A stretch of DNA of 64,000 nt from Luidia sarsii (Eukaryota > Echinodermata > Asteroidea > Paxillosida > Luidiidae): contig OX465111.1 in NCBI GenBank assembly GCA_949987565.1, positions 1,715,494 through 1,779,493 of the forward strand, read 5' to 3'. The notes under the pieces are model-generated. The model ran no database searches. It was given only the letters and a program-made list of their open reading frames with translations, and was not told the DNA's origin. Below, piece by piece: positions 1 to 12,796 of this stretch. Numbering within the stretch: position 1 is the stretch's first letter; each line of letters opens with the position of its first letter. The position numbers were made by a program, and so were the translations under genes.

Positions 1-3000
1 CGCAATGCCTGGTGTGTTGCCAGAGTAAAACAGTATAAGGGTAGGGACATCGCAATGCCTGGTGTGTTGCCAGAGTAAAACAGTATAAGGGTAGGGACAC
101 CACAATGCCTGGTGTGTTGACAGAGTAAAACAGTATTAGATGCTAGGGTAGGGACATCGCAATGCCTGCTGCGTTGCCAGAGTGAAATAGCATTAGATGT
201 TAGGGTAGGGACATCGCAATGCCTGGTGTGTTGCCAGAGTAAAACAGTATTAGGGTAGGGACATCGCAATGCCTGGTGTGTTGCCAGAGTGAAATAGCAT
301 TAGATGTTAGGGTAGGGCTATCGCTAGGCCTGGTGTGTTGCCAGAGAAAAACAGTATTAGGGTAGGGACATCGCAATGCCTGGTCTGTTGCCAGAGTCAA
401 ACAGTATTAGGGTAGGGACATAACAATGCCTGGTGTGTTGCCAGAGTGAAATAGTATTAGATGTTAGTGTAGGGCTATCGCTAAGCCTGGTGTTGCCAGA
501 GTAAAACAGTATTACGGTAGGGACATTGCAACGCCTGGTGCGTTGCCATAGTGAAATAGTAAAAGATGTTAGGGAAGGAACATCGCAATGCCTGGTGTGT
601 TGCCAGAGTCAAACAGTATTAGGGTAGGAACATCGCAATGCCTGGTGTGTTGCCAGAGTAAAACAGTATAAGAGTAGGGACACCACAATGCCTGGTGCGT
701 TGCCAGAGTGAAATAGTCTTATATGTTAGGGTAGGGCTATCGCTAAGCCTGGTGTGTTGCCAGAGTAAAACAGTATTAGATGCTAGGGAAGGGACATCAC
801 AATGCCTGGTGTGTTGCCCGAGTAAAATAGTAATAGATGTTAGTGTAGGGCTATCGCTAAGCCTGGTGTGTTGCCAGAGTAATACAGTATTAGGTGTTAG
901 GGTAGGGACATCACAATGCCTGGTGTGTTGCCAGAGTAAAACAGTATTAGGGTAGGGACATCGCAATGCCTGGTCTGTTGCCAGAGTAATACAGTATTAG
1001 GGTAGTGACATAACAATGCCTGGTGCGTTGCCAGAGTAAAATAGCATTAGATGTTAGGGTAGGGCTATCGCTATGCCTGGTCTGTTGCCAGAGTAAAACA
1101 GTATTAGGGTAGGGACATCGCAATGCCTGGTGTGTTGCCAGAGTAAAACAGTATTAAGGTAGGGACATCGCAATGCCTGGTGTGTTGCCAGAGTGAAATA
1201 GTATAAGATGTTAGGGTAGGGACATCGCAATGCCTGGTGCGTTGCCAGAGTGAAATAGCATTAGATGTTAGGGTAGGGCTATCGCTAGGCCTGGTGTGTT
1301 GCCAGAGTAAAACAGTATTAGGGTAGGGACATAACAATGCCTGGTGCATTGCCAGAGTGAAATAGCATTAGATGTTAGTGTAGGGCTATCGCTAGGCCTG
1401 GTGTGTTGCCAGAGTAAAACAGTATTAGGGTAGGGACATCGCAATGCCTGGTGTGTTGCCAGAGTAAAACAGTATTAAGGTAGGGACATCGCAATGCCTG
1501 GTGTGTTGCCAGAGTGAAATAGTATAAGATGTTAGGGTAGGGACATCGCAATGCCTGGTGCGTTGCCAGAGTGAAATAGCATTAGATGTTAGGGTAGGGA
1601 CATTGCAATACCTGGTGTGTTGCCAGAGTAATACAGTATTAGGTGTTAGGGTACGTAGGGACATCCCAATGCTTGGTGTGTTGCCAGAGTAAAAAAGTAT
1701 TAGCGTAGGGCTATCGCAATGCCTGGTGTGTTGCCAGAGTAAAACAGTATAAGATGTTAGGGTAGGGACATCGCAATGCCTGGTGTGTTGCCAGAGTAAA
1801 ACAGTATTAGATGTTATGGTAGGGACATCGCAATGCCTGGTGTGTTGCCAGAGTGAAATAGCATGAGATGTTAGGGTAGGGCTATCGCTTAGCCTGGTGT
1901 GTTGCCAGAGTAAAACAGTATTAGGGTAGGGACATCGCAATGCCTGGTGCGTTGCCAGAGTGAAATAGCATTAGATGTTAGGGTAGGGCTATCGCTAAGC
2001 CTGGTGTGTTGCCAGAGTAAAACAGTATTAAAGTAGGGACATCGCAATGCCTGGTGCGTTGCCAGAGTGAAACAATAATAGATGTTAGTGTAGGGACTGC
2101 GTTGCCAGAGTGAAATAGCATTAGATGTTAGGGTAGGGCTATCGCTAGGCCTGGTCTGTTGCCAGAGTAAATCAGTATTAGGGTAGAGACATCGCAATGC
2201 CTGGTGTGTTGCCAGAGTAAAACAGTATTAGATGCTAGGGAAGGGACATCGCAATGCCTGGTGTGTTGCCCGAGTAAAACAGTATTAGATGTTAGGGTAG
2301 GGACATCGCAATGCCTGGTCTGTTGCCAGAGTAAAACAGTATTAGGGTATTGACATCACAATGCCTGGTGCGTTGCCAGAGTGAAATAGCATTAGATGTT
2401 AGGGTAGGGCTATCGCTAAGCCTGGTGTGTTGCCAGAGTAAAACAGTATAAGGGTAGGAACATCGCAATGCTTGGTGCGTTGCCAGAGTGAAATAGCATT
2501 AGATGTTAGGGTAGGGCTATCGCTAAGCCTGGTGTGTTGCCAGAGTAAAACAGTATTAAAGTAGGGACATCGCAATGCCTGGTGCCTTGCCATAGTGAAA
2601 TAGTAAAAGATGTTAGGGTAGGAACATCGCAATGCCTGGTGTGTTGCCAAAGTGAAACAGTATGAGATGTTAGGGTAGGGACATTGCAATGCCTGGTGTG
2701 TTGCCAGAGTAAAACAGTATTAGGGTAGGGACATCGCAATGCCTGGTGCGTTGCCAGACTGAAATAATATTAGGGTAGGGACATCGCAATGCCTGGTGTG
2801 TTGCCAGAGTGAAACAGTATTAGATGTTAGGGTAGGGCTTTCGCTAGGCCTGATGTGTTGCCAGAGTAAAACAGTATTAGGGTAGGGACATCGCAATGCC
2901 TGGTGTGTTGCCAGAGTGAAACAGTATTAGATGTTAGGGTAGGGACATCGCAATGCCTGGTGTGTTGCCAGAGTAAAACATTATTAGGGTAGGGACATCG

Positions 3001-5190
3001 CAATGCCTGGTGTGTTGCCAGAGTGAAATAGTATTAGGGTAGGGACATCGCAATGCCTGGTGTGTTGCCAGAGTGAAACAGTATTAGATGTTAGGATAGG
3101 GACGTCGCAATGTCTGGTGTGTTGCCCGAGTAAAACAGTATTAGGGTAGGGCTATCGCAATGCCTGGTGTGTTGCCAGAGTAAAACAGTATAAGATGTTA
3201 GGATAGGAACATCACAATGCCTGGTGTGTTGCCAGAGTAAAACAGTTTTAGGGTAGGGACATCGCAATGCCTGGTGTGTTGCCAGAGTGAAATAGCATGA
3301 GATGTTAGGGTAGGGCTATCGCTAGGCCTGGTCTGTTGCCAGAGTAAAACAATATTAGGGTAGGGACATAACAATGCCTGGTGTGTTGCCAGAGTCAAAC
3401 AGTATTAGGGTAGGGACATCGCAATGCGTGGTGCATTGCCAGAGTGAAATAGCATGTTAGGGTAGGGCTATCGCTAAGCCTGGTGTGTTGCCAGAGTAAA
3501 ACAGTATTAAAGTAGGGACATCGCAATGCCTGGTGCGTTGCCATAGTGAAATAGTAAAAGATGTTAGGGTAGGAACATCGCAATGCCTGGTGTGTTGCCA
3601 GAGTGAAACAATATTAGATGTTAGTGTAGGAAAATCGCAATGCCTGGTGTGTTGCCAGAGTAAAACAGTATTAGTGTAGGGACATCGCAATGCCTGGTGC
3701 GTTGCCAGAGTGAAATAGCATTAGATGTTAGGGTAGGGCTATCGCTAGGCCTGGTCTGTTGCCAGAGTAAATCAGTATTAGGGTAGAGACATCGCAATGT
3801 CTGGTCTGTTGCCAGAGTAAAACAGTATTAGGGTAGGAACATCCCAATGCCTGGTGTGTTGCCAGAGTAAAACAGTATAAGAGTAGGGACACCACAATGC
3901 CTGGTGCGTTGCCAGAGTGAAATAGTATTAGATGTTAGGGTAGGGCTATCGCTAAGCCTGGTGTGTTGCCAGAGTAAAACAGTATAAGGGTAGGAACATC
4001 GCAATGCTTGGTGCGTTGCCAGAGTGAAATAGCATTAGATGTTATTGTAGGGCTATCGCTAAGCCTGGTGTGTTGCCAGAGTAAAACAGTATTAAAGTAG
4101 GGACATCGCAATGCCTGGTGCCTTGCCATAGTGAAATAGTAAAAGATGTTAGGGTAGGAACATCGCAATGCCTGGTGTGTTGCCAGAGTGAAACAGTATG
4201 AGATGTTAGGGTAGGGACATTGCAATGCCTGGTGTGTTGCCAGAGTAAAACAGTATTAGGGTAGGGACATCGCAATACCTGGTGCGTTGCCAGAGTGAAA
4301 TAATATTAGGGTAGGGACATCGCAAAGCCTGGTGTGTTGCCAGAGTGAAACAGTATTAGATGTTAGGGTAGGGCTTTCGCTAGGCCTGATGTGTTGCCAG
4401 AGTAAAACAGTATTAGGGTAGGGAAATTGCAATGCCTGGTGTGTTGCCAGAGTAAAACAGTATTAGGGTAGGGACATCGCAATGCCTGGTGTGTTGCCAG
4501 AGTGAAATAGTATTAGGGTAGGGACATCGCAATGCCTGGTGTGTTGCCAGAGTGAAACAGTATTAGATGTTAGGATAGGGACATCGCAATGTCTGGTGTG
4601 TTGCCCGAGTAAAACAGTATTAGGGTAGGGACATCGCAATGCCTGGTGTGTTGCCTGAGTAAAACAGTATTAGGGTAGTGACATAACAATGCCTGGTGTG
4701 TTGCCAGAGTAAAACAGTATTAGATGTTAGGGTAGGGAGATCGCAATGCCTGGTGTGTTGCCAGAGTAAAACAGTATTAGGGTAGGGACATCGAAATGCC
4801 TGGTGTGTTGCCTGAGTAAAACAGTATTAGGGTAGTGACATAACAATGCCTGGGGTGTTGCCAGAGTAAAACAGTATTAGATGTTAGGGTAGGGAGATCG
4901 CAATGTCTGGTGTGTTGCCCGAGTAAAACAGTATTAGGGTAGGGACATCGCAATGCCTGGTGTGTTGCCTGAGTAAAACAGTATTAGGGTAGTGACATAA
5001 CAATGCCTGGTGTGTTGCCAGAGTAAAACAGTATTAGATGTTAGGGTAGGGAGATCGCAATGCCTGGTGTGTTGCCAGAGTAAAACAGTATTAGATGTTA
5101 GGGTAGTGACATCGCAATGCCTGGTGTGTTGCCAGAGTAAAACAGTATTAGGGTAGTGACATCGAAATGCCTGGTGTGTTACTAGAGTAA
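1..5190. repeat. 50/57-bp minisatellite array
   Basis: About 100 head-to-tail units run from the window edge to about 5190. The short unit is 50 bp (the first two copies start at 1 and 51) and contains 'cgcaatgcctggtgtgttgc' followed by 'cagagtaaaacagtatta'. A 57-bp form carries an extra 7 bp, reading 'gatgttag' before 'ggtaggg'. Short and long forms are interspersed, with recurring variants such as 'ctatcgctaagcctgg' in place of 'acatcgcaatgcctgg'. The array is cut by the left edge, so its full size is unknown. Minus-strand open frames inside it (for example 1425-1940) only reflect a unit that is poor in stop codons. Confidence 0.97.
2341..4640. repeat. ~1.54-kb higher-order duplication inside the 50/57-bp array
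   Basis: The unit order and private variants of about 2341-3160 recur at about 3877-4640. Examples are the 'ggtagggctttcgctagg' variant at 2831 and 4367, and a pair of minus-strand open frames at 2399-2689 and 3935-4225. Both are offset by exactly 1536 bp. Toward the right side the offset drops to about 1479 (variant 'ttaggatagg' at 3091 and 4570), which fits loss of one 57-bp unit in one copy. This points to block duplication by unequal exchange, followed by a single-unit deletion. Confidence 0.85.
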
Positions 5191-6410
5191 AGGCCATGAA
5201 GGTGTTGCAGATTATAGGTTAGGGATTCTGCAATGCTTAGTGTAGATTGAAAGTTTGAAAACTGTCTTGATTTTGTTAATCATATCGAGCCTTTCTAGGC
5301 TGACTGATTTTTGGCATCACAGAGGACTCTTGTTGAAGAATGTCGACCACATGAAAACAGCTTTAGACATTGGTGTTTGACTGGTAAGAACACACCTCTG
5401 TAATATGAAGGGTCTGCCCTCTGTACTGTGAACTGAGTAACAAGAGTAAGTTATATAATCTAACAAAATACAACCACTTGAAATGAACTTTTGAAAGAAT
5501 ATTGCACCAAAAATAATGAACTTCAACTGAGACTCAAATTTCATTACTACACATAAATGCAATTGTGCATCTCCATCAAATGATTACAACCAAGGGGGAA
5601 AAGAAGTGATGTACTTCAAAAGTCACATCTAGGAATCTTTAGTCGAGCTCAATATCAAATTATTTCATGAAAGAGATCAGATCAGTGATCTAACTTATCA
5701 ATCAGGCAAATTCCTTTCACGCCTACCAATCATATCTACAAGAAATGAATCTGTTCATAATGTATCATCATTTGCTACACGGGCACTTTGCCATCGTATT
5801 TTAGCAAGGCTAGGCCGGTAGCATGTATTTTCTTCTCACATTTTACAGGACTCTTCTGGAAGGACCTCTTCCCTCTGATTGGTGGGAGCCAGACAACTTG
5901 GATTTAGATGTCAAGATGATGACGTAGGTATACGCCAACATCATTAAGCTGGCCTTACATAATTATGCGGAGAAAACTCAGTGTGTAACTAAGAAAATGC
6001 CTCGTACTGAACAGCACAAGTTCCCATTGTTCCTAAAAGCAGAATGAAGATGAGTAAAAGATTGAGAGAGTTTGCTGGTTAACCTGTTGCCTTTATGTTT
6101 GAATATTTGACCGATGGTACCATCTGGGGCTATAGGCTGGTATTCTCTGTGTTGTTTCTAAAACCCTCAGCATTCCAGTGAAAGGAGACATTGAGTGAGG
6201 ATGACCAGACAGGAGAAACCAGCGCCAGGGAAACGTCCAGACTTCAGACAGCAGACCAGGTGTTGGGAAATCAGCTTACAATTAAAGAGGTGAGTGCAAG
6301 TGATATAATGCCTTGCAAATGTTGTCTTAAGATCAATGTTCTCAGATGAACAATGAAGCTGTTTTATATTTGCTCCAGTATGCTCTCAAGTGAGGAAGAA
6401 ATTTCACTCA
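5191..6410. other. unique sequence, no gene recognised
   Basis: After the array the DNA becomes unique, AT-rich and without long open frames. It holds one weak exon candidate (described separately, 6171-6289). I see no RNA gene or mobile element that I recognise here. Confidence 0.5.
6171..6289 (+). CDS. candidate 5' coding exon (weak)
   Basis: A pyrimidine-containing acceptor ('tttctaaaaccctcag') precedes 6171 and a good donor ('gag|gtgagt') follows 6289. An ATG at 6201 opens a frame to the donor (29 codons plus 2 nt, phase 2), beginning MTRQEKPAPGKRPDF. I do not recognise the peptide. Frames upstream of this ATG contain stops, so the exon would begin as 5' UTR. The nearest downstream acceptor I see (12796) is 6.5 kb away. 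It could equally be chance splice-like sequence. Confidence 0.15.
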
Positions 6411-6640
6411 GAAGAATTGAATGGAATTGAATTGTTTATTTATTTTCGCACTCAATTGTGTTAACAGTATACAAGAAATAGCTAAATTTACAATAATGGA
6501 GAATAAGCAATTATATATACTGCACAAAAGTAGTAAAAATGTATAGGCTAAAGGTATAGGCTAGTTGTGTACAAAGGTACAGTATAGGCCTAAGTATAGA
6601 AATCTCGTCAAGAAAAAAAAACAAGTGATAAAAAAACTAA
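6411..6640 (-). repeat. possible retroelement 3' end
   Basis: The stretch opens with 'gaattgaatggaattgaatt' followed by 'gtttatttatttt'. Read on the minus strand this looks like the short A/T-rich 3' tail typical of LINE-type insertions. The following bases contain 'tataggc' several times. There is no coding remnant, and the call rests on composition only. Confidence 0.25.
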
Positions 6641-8139
6641 TCACGAGCAACTAATCAGTCAAATATCAAGTGATGCTTTAAGATGTGTAATGCTTTAATG
6701 CTTTAAGATATTAAATGATATTTTAAACTACAAAAACAAAAGATCCTGCAACAGTCATAAAATTGGAATGTTTCTGGATATCACTATAGATTTAGGCAAG
6801 ATTTGAAGATTTGCATCATGGTGGAAGTACATAGGCCTAATGGAAGATTTGTAAATTGTTTCTTGTATTAAAAACATATCTCCACAATACATTTGCCTCA
6901 TAAAATGAATGCTAAAGCTACTTACTGCAAAGAGCTTAGGCCTATCAGAAGCAATTTTCATTGGTTGGAGCAGGTCTGAGCTTTCCCTTTCAGTGTCCTC
7001 TTCACCAGGATTTTTCAAACATTTTCTTGATCATTAGCAATTCTTTCTATCTCTCCATTCTTTTGTATATTTCACAGCAAGGACACATCCTGATGTTCAC
7101 CACTAGTATGCAGGGAGCAGCTTTGTCCTCATGACAAATTGGCCTACTCATCATTCCTAAAAAAGATGAATTGCTTAAAGATTTGATCTTACCTTTCATC
7201 CAAAAACTAGATATGTGGTAATTAAAACATCCTGGTAATGTTCATTTCTAGGGGAATCTCCCTGTGTATCATTTTGACTGCTGACCCCAAGCTTTGGTAT
7301 ATAGTGGTAGGAATAATTTTGCCAAAAAAAGGTTCGTATTTCCTTGAATTTATACTCAACAAGATAATGCTGAATTTAATGCTGAAGTTTTCATATTCAT
7401 TTGTCAGGTTTTTATGGCGATTTCACCAGTAGTCTGTTCAATCAAGGCCACATTCTTGGTGGTAGATAGCTGCAATGCATGGTGTACAATTCCACTGACT
7501 AGACCACAGCTGCCTAGCAGAAGAGGTGTTTGCTGATAAGACTGGAGCACCTGTGATTCAATTACATCCACCCCCAGGCTGGACCTTACTACCCTAGATA
7601 TTCAGGAGGGTTTTCCACTGTCTTTTACATGACTGTTAGGTGTCCTCAACAGGTCATATGGGGTGAAACCTTCAGGCTGAATTCACTTTAAAGCCCCTAC
7701 ACAACATTGGTCCAGGTCAAAGAATAGCATCCATAGGTTGTCTGATCCAACATATGCATGAAATAGCACACCTGAGAAATCATGACAACATGACATAGAC
7801 TATTCATCCAATGTTCATGGTTTATATGTTTGCAAGAATTTCTTAGTATAAAGTATTGATCAATTCGACAGTAACATAAATTATATTATGTTTGCATTAA
7901 ACACCCCTCCCCCAAATACTATCTCAAAAGTAAACGCAAATCCGATCAAATGTTCAGGTGATTTTTCAATTAACTAGACGCTCTCTGTGTGGACTTCTAA
8001 TTTTGAAAATGCGTGAATCATTCTTCACCAAATCTAAAAAGAACTTATTGTTTTTTACCTTGATTGACATCTTTTAATTGAGCATAATACCAAGATACCC
8101 AAACTGCAGCATGTTTGAAGGTAATGAAGACTCTCAAAT
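6641..8139. other. no gene seen
   Basis: AT-rich sequence with only short open frames on either strand. I found no tandem repeat, tRNA-like fold or convincing exon. Confidence 0.5.
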
Positions 8140-8262
8140 CACACTTTATTTCTCCTTATTTGTTTCTGCACTGTTCCCCATATCATCAGTTCAATGCACT
8201 TCTCATCAACTTCATCTGTTTTTCATTGCATGATTTATTCATCAAAGGAGAAATAAAGTGTG
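8140..8262. repeat. inverted repeat with perfect 18-bp arms
   Basis: 'cacactttatttctcctt' at 8140-8157 is the exact reverse complement of 8245-8262. The arms enclose an 87-bp loop. The layout suits a small foldback element or MITE, but I see no clear target-site duplication and no second copy in the window. Confidence 0.7.
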
Positions 8263-9690
8263 TAGGGAGTTTCCCATTGCTGTCATGACCTGCTGAAAAT
8301 GATTTGAAAACCTTTCTGGTACAAATGAATTCTTTAAAGAATTACTCAAACAATTAAGTCAACACAGGGCAGTATTTTGTACAAGTGCCATAGAGTGTAT
8401 TACTTTCTTTTTACCTAGTCCAAGACCAGAATCTTAATAGGCCTCCATTTCTTTAATATTAAAAATTAAATTTCCCTGATAACTGTTTGTTATCCTACAA
8501 TAAAAGTTAATTCACTAGCTAAAATGTTAGTTGATTGACACAGGTGGAATTTGGGGAACTATAGGGCTGTTGACCTTCCTTACACTCCCATCCCACCCAA
8601 AAGCGTGTGTGTGAGGGGAGGGGGGCTAGAAAATGGTTATAATGGTTTTTGAAAAATGAATCCATTTATCACTTGTATTGTAACACTTAGACTTGGTTTG
8701 ATATACCGAGCACCACAGATAGCAAAGGAGACTACGAACATCAAGATTGGGTCGATGGGTGGTTTATTTGAAACCCAGACTAACTTGACTGCTCGAGGTT
8801 TGGCCAGCAGAAGGAGGCAAGGTGGAGAAATCTAACTTGGAAGGGGATGGATTTCTTTTATACATGTATAGTGGACTCCGAATGGGTTTGGCGTAATACC
8901 TAAAAAGGACTTGTTTCTATCATTTACTGAATATGCAATTGTAATCAAATTATTAAATGTTAAACAAGGGACGGTGTTGGATGAGAAACTATAGGGGACT
9001 GAATAATGAATAATGGTTAATAAGGTGGTTTTCCTAATAGGGGCATGTTTTTGTCTTTCTTAGAACAGTGACCATACCCATGATGTCATAGGAGACCTTC
9101 AAATGCCTATGGGGTTGGTCACTACCGGACTTGGTCCACAGGGGCATGGCTGGGGTGAACATTAGGGACTGGAATTAGGGCTTACAGTATGAATAGGCTG
9201 ACAGTAATGATATGGCAGTAATTATATGATTCTGGATTCCCGTGTGGTCCAGCACTCAAGAGTCAGTTTTAGAATCTAGCAGTAATTACTCATTTGTTTA
9301 AAATATCTAATTGAAATAGCATAAAGGCTACACAAATCTTACAGGATTTTTCATACGGAAGAGAACCTTGTATAGATTATTATTTGCATCAAAGGTGATG
9401 ATATAAGAAAATGAAATGAAACTTAGTACATAAAAGCATACCCTGACAATGATCTGGAGCTTACTAAGCTTGATCGCTCCTGAAAAGGAGGGTCGGAAAG
9501 GAATTTTCAGACTTTTTCCCATAAGTTCAAGGGTTTTTATCTGTTTTTCGCCTTTCCCAGGTCAAAGGGACAGTATGTGGACGTAGCTTTTAAAAAGTGG
9601 AGGTATTTATTTGAATCTGATGAAGTTGCATAATCATGATCACTATTTTATCCATACAAAATACATCAAGGGAGCAACAGTTAATCAATG
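8263..9690. other. no gene seen
   Basis: Mixed-composition unique sequence. A short G-rich stretch sits near 8610-8630. No frame longer than about 65 codons has recognisable content, and no tandem repeat or RNA fold is apparent. Confidence 0.45.
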
Positions 9691-9930
9691 AAGACCAAAA
9701 CATTTCTTTGAAATGGGATTGGAACTTGAATCCTGTCACTGACTTGATTTAAGACCAAAACATTTCTTTGAAATGGGATTGGAACTTGAATCCTGTCACT
9801 GACTTGATTTAAGACCAGAACATTTCTTTGAAATGGGATTGGAACTTGAATCCTGTCACTGACTTGATTTAAGACCAAAACATTTCTTTGAAATGGGTTT
9901 GGAATTTAAATCCCGTCACTGGCTTGTAAT
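9691..9930. repeat. 60-bp tandem repeat, four copies
   Basis: Four units of exactly 60 bp start at 9691, 9751, 9811 and 9871, each beginning 'aagacc(a/g)aaacatttctt'. The first three are nearly identical; the fourth has several substitutions ('ggtttggaatttaaatcccg'), as expected for an older edge copy. Because 60 is divisible by 3, the minus strand reads as a repeated 20-residue peptide. Nothing indicates that it is translated. Confidence 0.97.
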
Positions 9931-10280
9931 TAATAGTTTAAGAATTCATGCGCGATTATGGTGATTCATGAAAGTACAATGTAGGCCTTTATAACTTCAT
10001 CAACAAAATTGACAATAGAACAAATTTGTGCAGTACCATTAAAACATTTCAGTTGCTTGCCAATAATTATGTATTGTACTCCTGTCTATGTAGGCCTATG
10101 GTTTAAGAATCATCTTTCAGTTTGAAGGTTACTCTGCAAAGAATTGGCATCTGGAAACTCATTTCAACAATTTTGCATTTAAGATTAGACTTGGTTTGTT
10201 TCCTGTTTGCAACGGAATCAAATAAATTATATTAAAAGTTCAAGATAGAGTGTGATGTTTGAAGTGTTTACAATCCTTAA

Positions 10281-11374
10281 ATTCCTTCAATTCATTCATT
10301 CAATTCCTTCCACAGGACTATCAAATTCACATGGGAGCAGTCTCTTCAGCAGACCCACTTTCTGGAAGTCACCGTCTGGAAAGACCTCAATACACTTACT
10401 ACTGACTTGAATTCTAAGCCCACCAACACTCATCAATATCTCCATTCCTCCAGTTGTCACCCCAGACACTAGTGTAAGACTGGTATAGCTTACAGCCAGG
10501 CCCTCAGATTGAGGCGTATATGTTCCAATGAGTCTGACTTTCGCCGCCATACACTTGTATTGGCCAGTAACTTGGTTGCTAGTGGCTATAGTTCTCGCCA
10601 AGTAAAGAACTCCATTGCTAAAGTCTATTCCATTCCCAGAAGTTCGGCACTCAAACAAAAGCCACCGGGTCCCACGGACAAGCCCAAGGTTCCCTTAGTT
10701 ACTTCCTACCACCTTTCTCTTCCTCCTCTCAGGAAGATAACTAAAGGAAAACCACCATATTCTCCACACTTCAGATCGTCTAGCTGATGCCATTCCAAAT
10801 TCGCCTGTTTTGGCTTTCAGGCGCCCCCGTAACCTGCATGACTTAATTGTCCGAGCAGAGGTTCCCCCTTTGGACTCTTCACCTCCTACCAAATTTGGTA
10901 CATTTAAGTGTACCTCGAAATGCATTGTTTGCAAGACATATGTCAAGGAAATAGACTCTTTCAATGGACATTCTTCTGGAACTACCCACACGACCTATGG
11001 CTCTATCACGTGCACTACCTCAAACATTATACCTCATCTCCTGTAGAGTTTGTAATGTTCAGTCTGTTGGCGAGAGCAAAAACACCCTCAAATAACGTAT
11101 CTATGGCCATAGGTCTACAATCAAAACCGGTAAAATGGACACCCCTGTTGGGTATCACTTCAATCTCCCTGATTATTCGATATCAGATATGAGTGTACTG
11201 GGCATAGAATCCCTTGGTCACTGTAGTTATGCTGTCCATCCTAGCCATGAGAAAATGTGGATCTTCGGACTATTCAACCACATGGTCTCAACATCCATGG
11301 GGGTAATGACTAACACCATGCAGCTTTCTGATAATCCTTCTTTTGTGTTCACTCCCTCACAATTCTCTCTTTGA
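10281..11374 (+). pseudogene. Penelope-like retroelement remnant (RT C-terminal region plus GIY-YIG endonuclease)
   Basis: Three successive reading frames together match the C-terminal part of a Penelope-like element polyprotein. Frame one (from about 10302) reads NSFHRTIKFTWE, then HFLEV, KPTNTHQYL, SSSCHPRH, a TAG stop at 10470-10472, and AYSQALRLRRICSNESDF. This is the conserved stretch after the reverse-transcriptase core. A frameshift near 10740-10765 leads to AFRRPRNLHDLIVRAEVPP and a Cys pair motif (CIVC). A second shift near 11030 leads to YLISCRVCNVQSVGES, the GIY-YIG nuclease signature, followed by a TAA at 11093-11095, HR, TPVGYHFNLPDYS and EKMWIFGLFN. The frame ends at 11374. The catalytic palm is absent upstream, so this is a 5'-truncated, dead copy with two frameshifts and two internal stops. 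Family assignment rests on motif recognition, not a search. Confidence 0.88.
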
Positions 11375-11533
11375 TCTTTCCCCCTCTTCTCACTAATCTC
11401 TACCCTACTCCTTGCCCTTCCCTTTGATCTCTCCCTATCAGCTTTACTCTTTGTCCTTTGTTTCTCATCCGTGTCCTATTCACTCTCTCCCCCTTCCTTC
11501 GTGTACTTGTATCTGTTTTGTCCTTGTCACTCT

Positions 11534-11572
11534 GCCTTTGAGAAAGGTCCTGCTAGGATCGAAACGTCAAGC
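11534..11572 (+). ncRNA. PLE-associated hairpin, degenerate hammerhead-like
   Basis: About 160 bp after the endonuclease frame lies 'gcctttgagaaaggtcct' followed by 'gctaggatcgaaacgtc'. GGTCCT (11546-11551) pairs with AGGATC (11555-11560) across a 3-nt loop, and GAAAC follows directly. Stem II plus GAAAC is the arrangement of hammerhead ribozymes, which Penelope-like elements are known to carry in their terminal repeats. The usual CUGAUGA core is replaced by a CTTTGAGAA-like sequence, so catalytic activity is doubtful. A related copy lies at 29644-29681. Confidence 0.45.
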
Positions 11573-12795
11573 CCACTAAATTTTAAGATTTGCATTTTGG
11601 TAATTTTAGTCAGTAAGCAGTTTGCATCATTTTTGTATATCACCTGTTTACAATCCGATTTGAAATCTTCTTAGGCTGGTATTTTTCTTTATTTCAAAAC
11701 TAAAAAAATGGCTTAATGCAATTAATAGCAAACCAATGATTTTCCACCAAAATTGATGTCCCACACAGGGGACTAGAACTGAATTCATATTCCTGTATTT
11801 TTCCACAGACATCTTTCTTCACCTTTTCTGGTGGACACAGTGCATTTGGCCTTAAATCTGCACAACTAGTATTATAGTATTCATTGATTAATTAAAACAA
11901 GCTGTTTGTTAGGGGGTTAGCTACCCAGTCAGACAATTTGGACAAAAATACCTAAGGGCAATAGTGAACTTATTCTACAAGAGTGCTGTTTTCTTCTATA
12001 CTTATAAACAGGTAATAAGGTATGTTCCAAGAGGTTACCTATCCAGTCAGACCTGGACTGTTGATTTTAGATTATCAGATTTGATAAACATTAATTCATG
12101 GAAAGAAAAATTCAGTTTAAAGGGACATTATTCTTTTGCTGCTTTACAATAATTGGGAGCACAACCTCTTATACCACAATACAACAAATGTATAGGCTAT
12201 ACATTGTATATACATGTACAGTACGTGTAGTCCACTGAAGTAGGCAAAAGCCTACAATTTTCATGTTAGGCTAAGCCGTGTCTATTTTATTTGGCTACGG
12301 CCGGAGATAACACACAATCTATGGGAACTGGTTTACGCCGCTGGCTATAGACTGTTAGAGCCGTAGCCAATGAATTCTAACAATTCTAATATGGCTTGAG
12401 AGCAGGATCGGAGCCAGTTTCTGTCTCTGCAGCGCGTGCATGACGTCACCACCCAGTAGCCGCTGAATCCCAATTGCGAATGCCCGATTAGCGCCAATAA
12501 GACCTTGGCAAAGAAGTCTGCGGCAGTGCAGTGCGCATGTGCGTGCGCGCAAGTCAGTCTCAATTCTGAATTCGTACACGAGATTCACGGAAAGCTTCAC
12601 TGACCAACCCCAGGATCTTGTGCGCGTTTCTTTCAAGCTTTTAACCCAAGTGACCAAATCATCAGCAGGTACTCGGTCTCCACCACACGTGACCTCAGTA
12701 AAATTGCGAGAAATAAGTAAATATTTCTCCCATTTTTCTTTTTGTTGTTGATAAAATGACATTTGGAATGTGTAACTGTTATTCTCCATATTTAG
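11573..12795. other. no gene seen; CpG-richer segment near 12.4-12.6 kb
   Basis: The first part is AT-rich and featureless. From about 12290 to 12570 the sequence gains CpG and short alternating 'gcgcatgtgcgtgcgcgc'-like runs, which could be promoter-proximal DNA for the exon candidate that follows. I see no TATA box or other decisive element. Confidence 0.3.
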
Positions 12796-12796
12796 T

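Noticed and set aside
1..5190. TTAGGG-like strings suggesting an interstitial telomere
   Set aside because: 'ttagggtaggg' occurs once per 50/57-bp unit, not as a tandem hexamer; the array is an ordinary minisatellite.
5849..5927. Possible exon after a good acceptor ('ctcacattttacag')
   Set aside because: The only open frame ends in TAG exactly at the donor-like site, and the other frames stop earlier.
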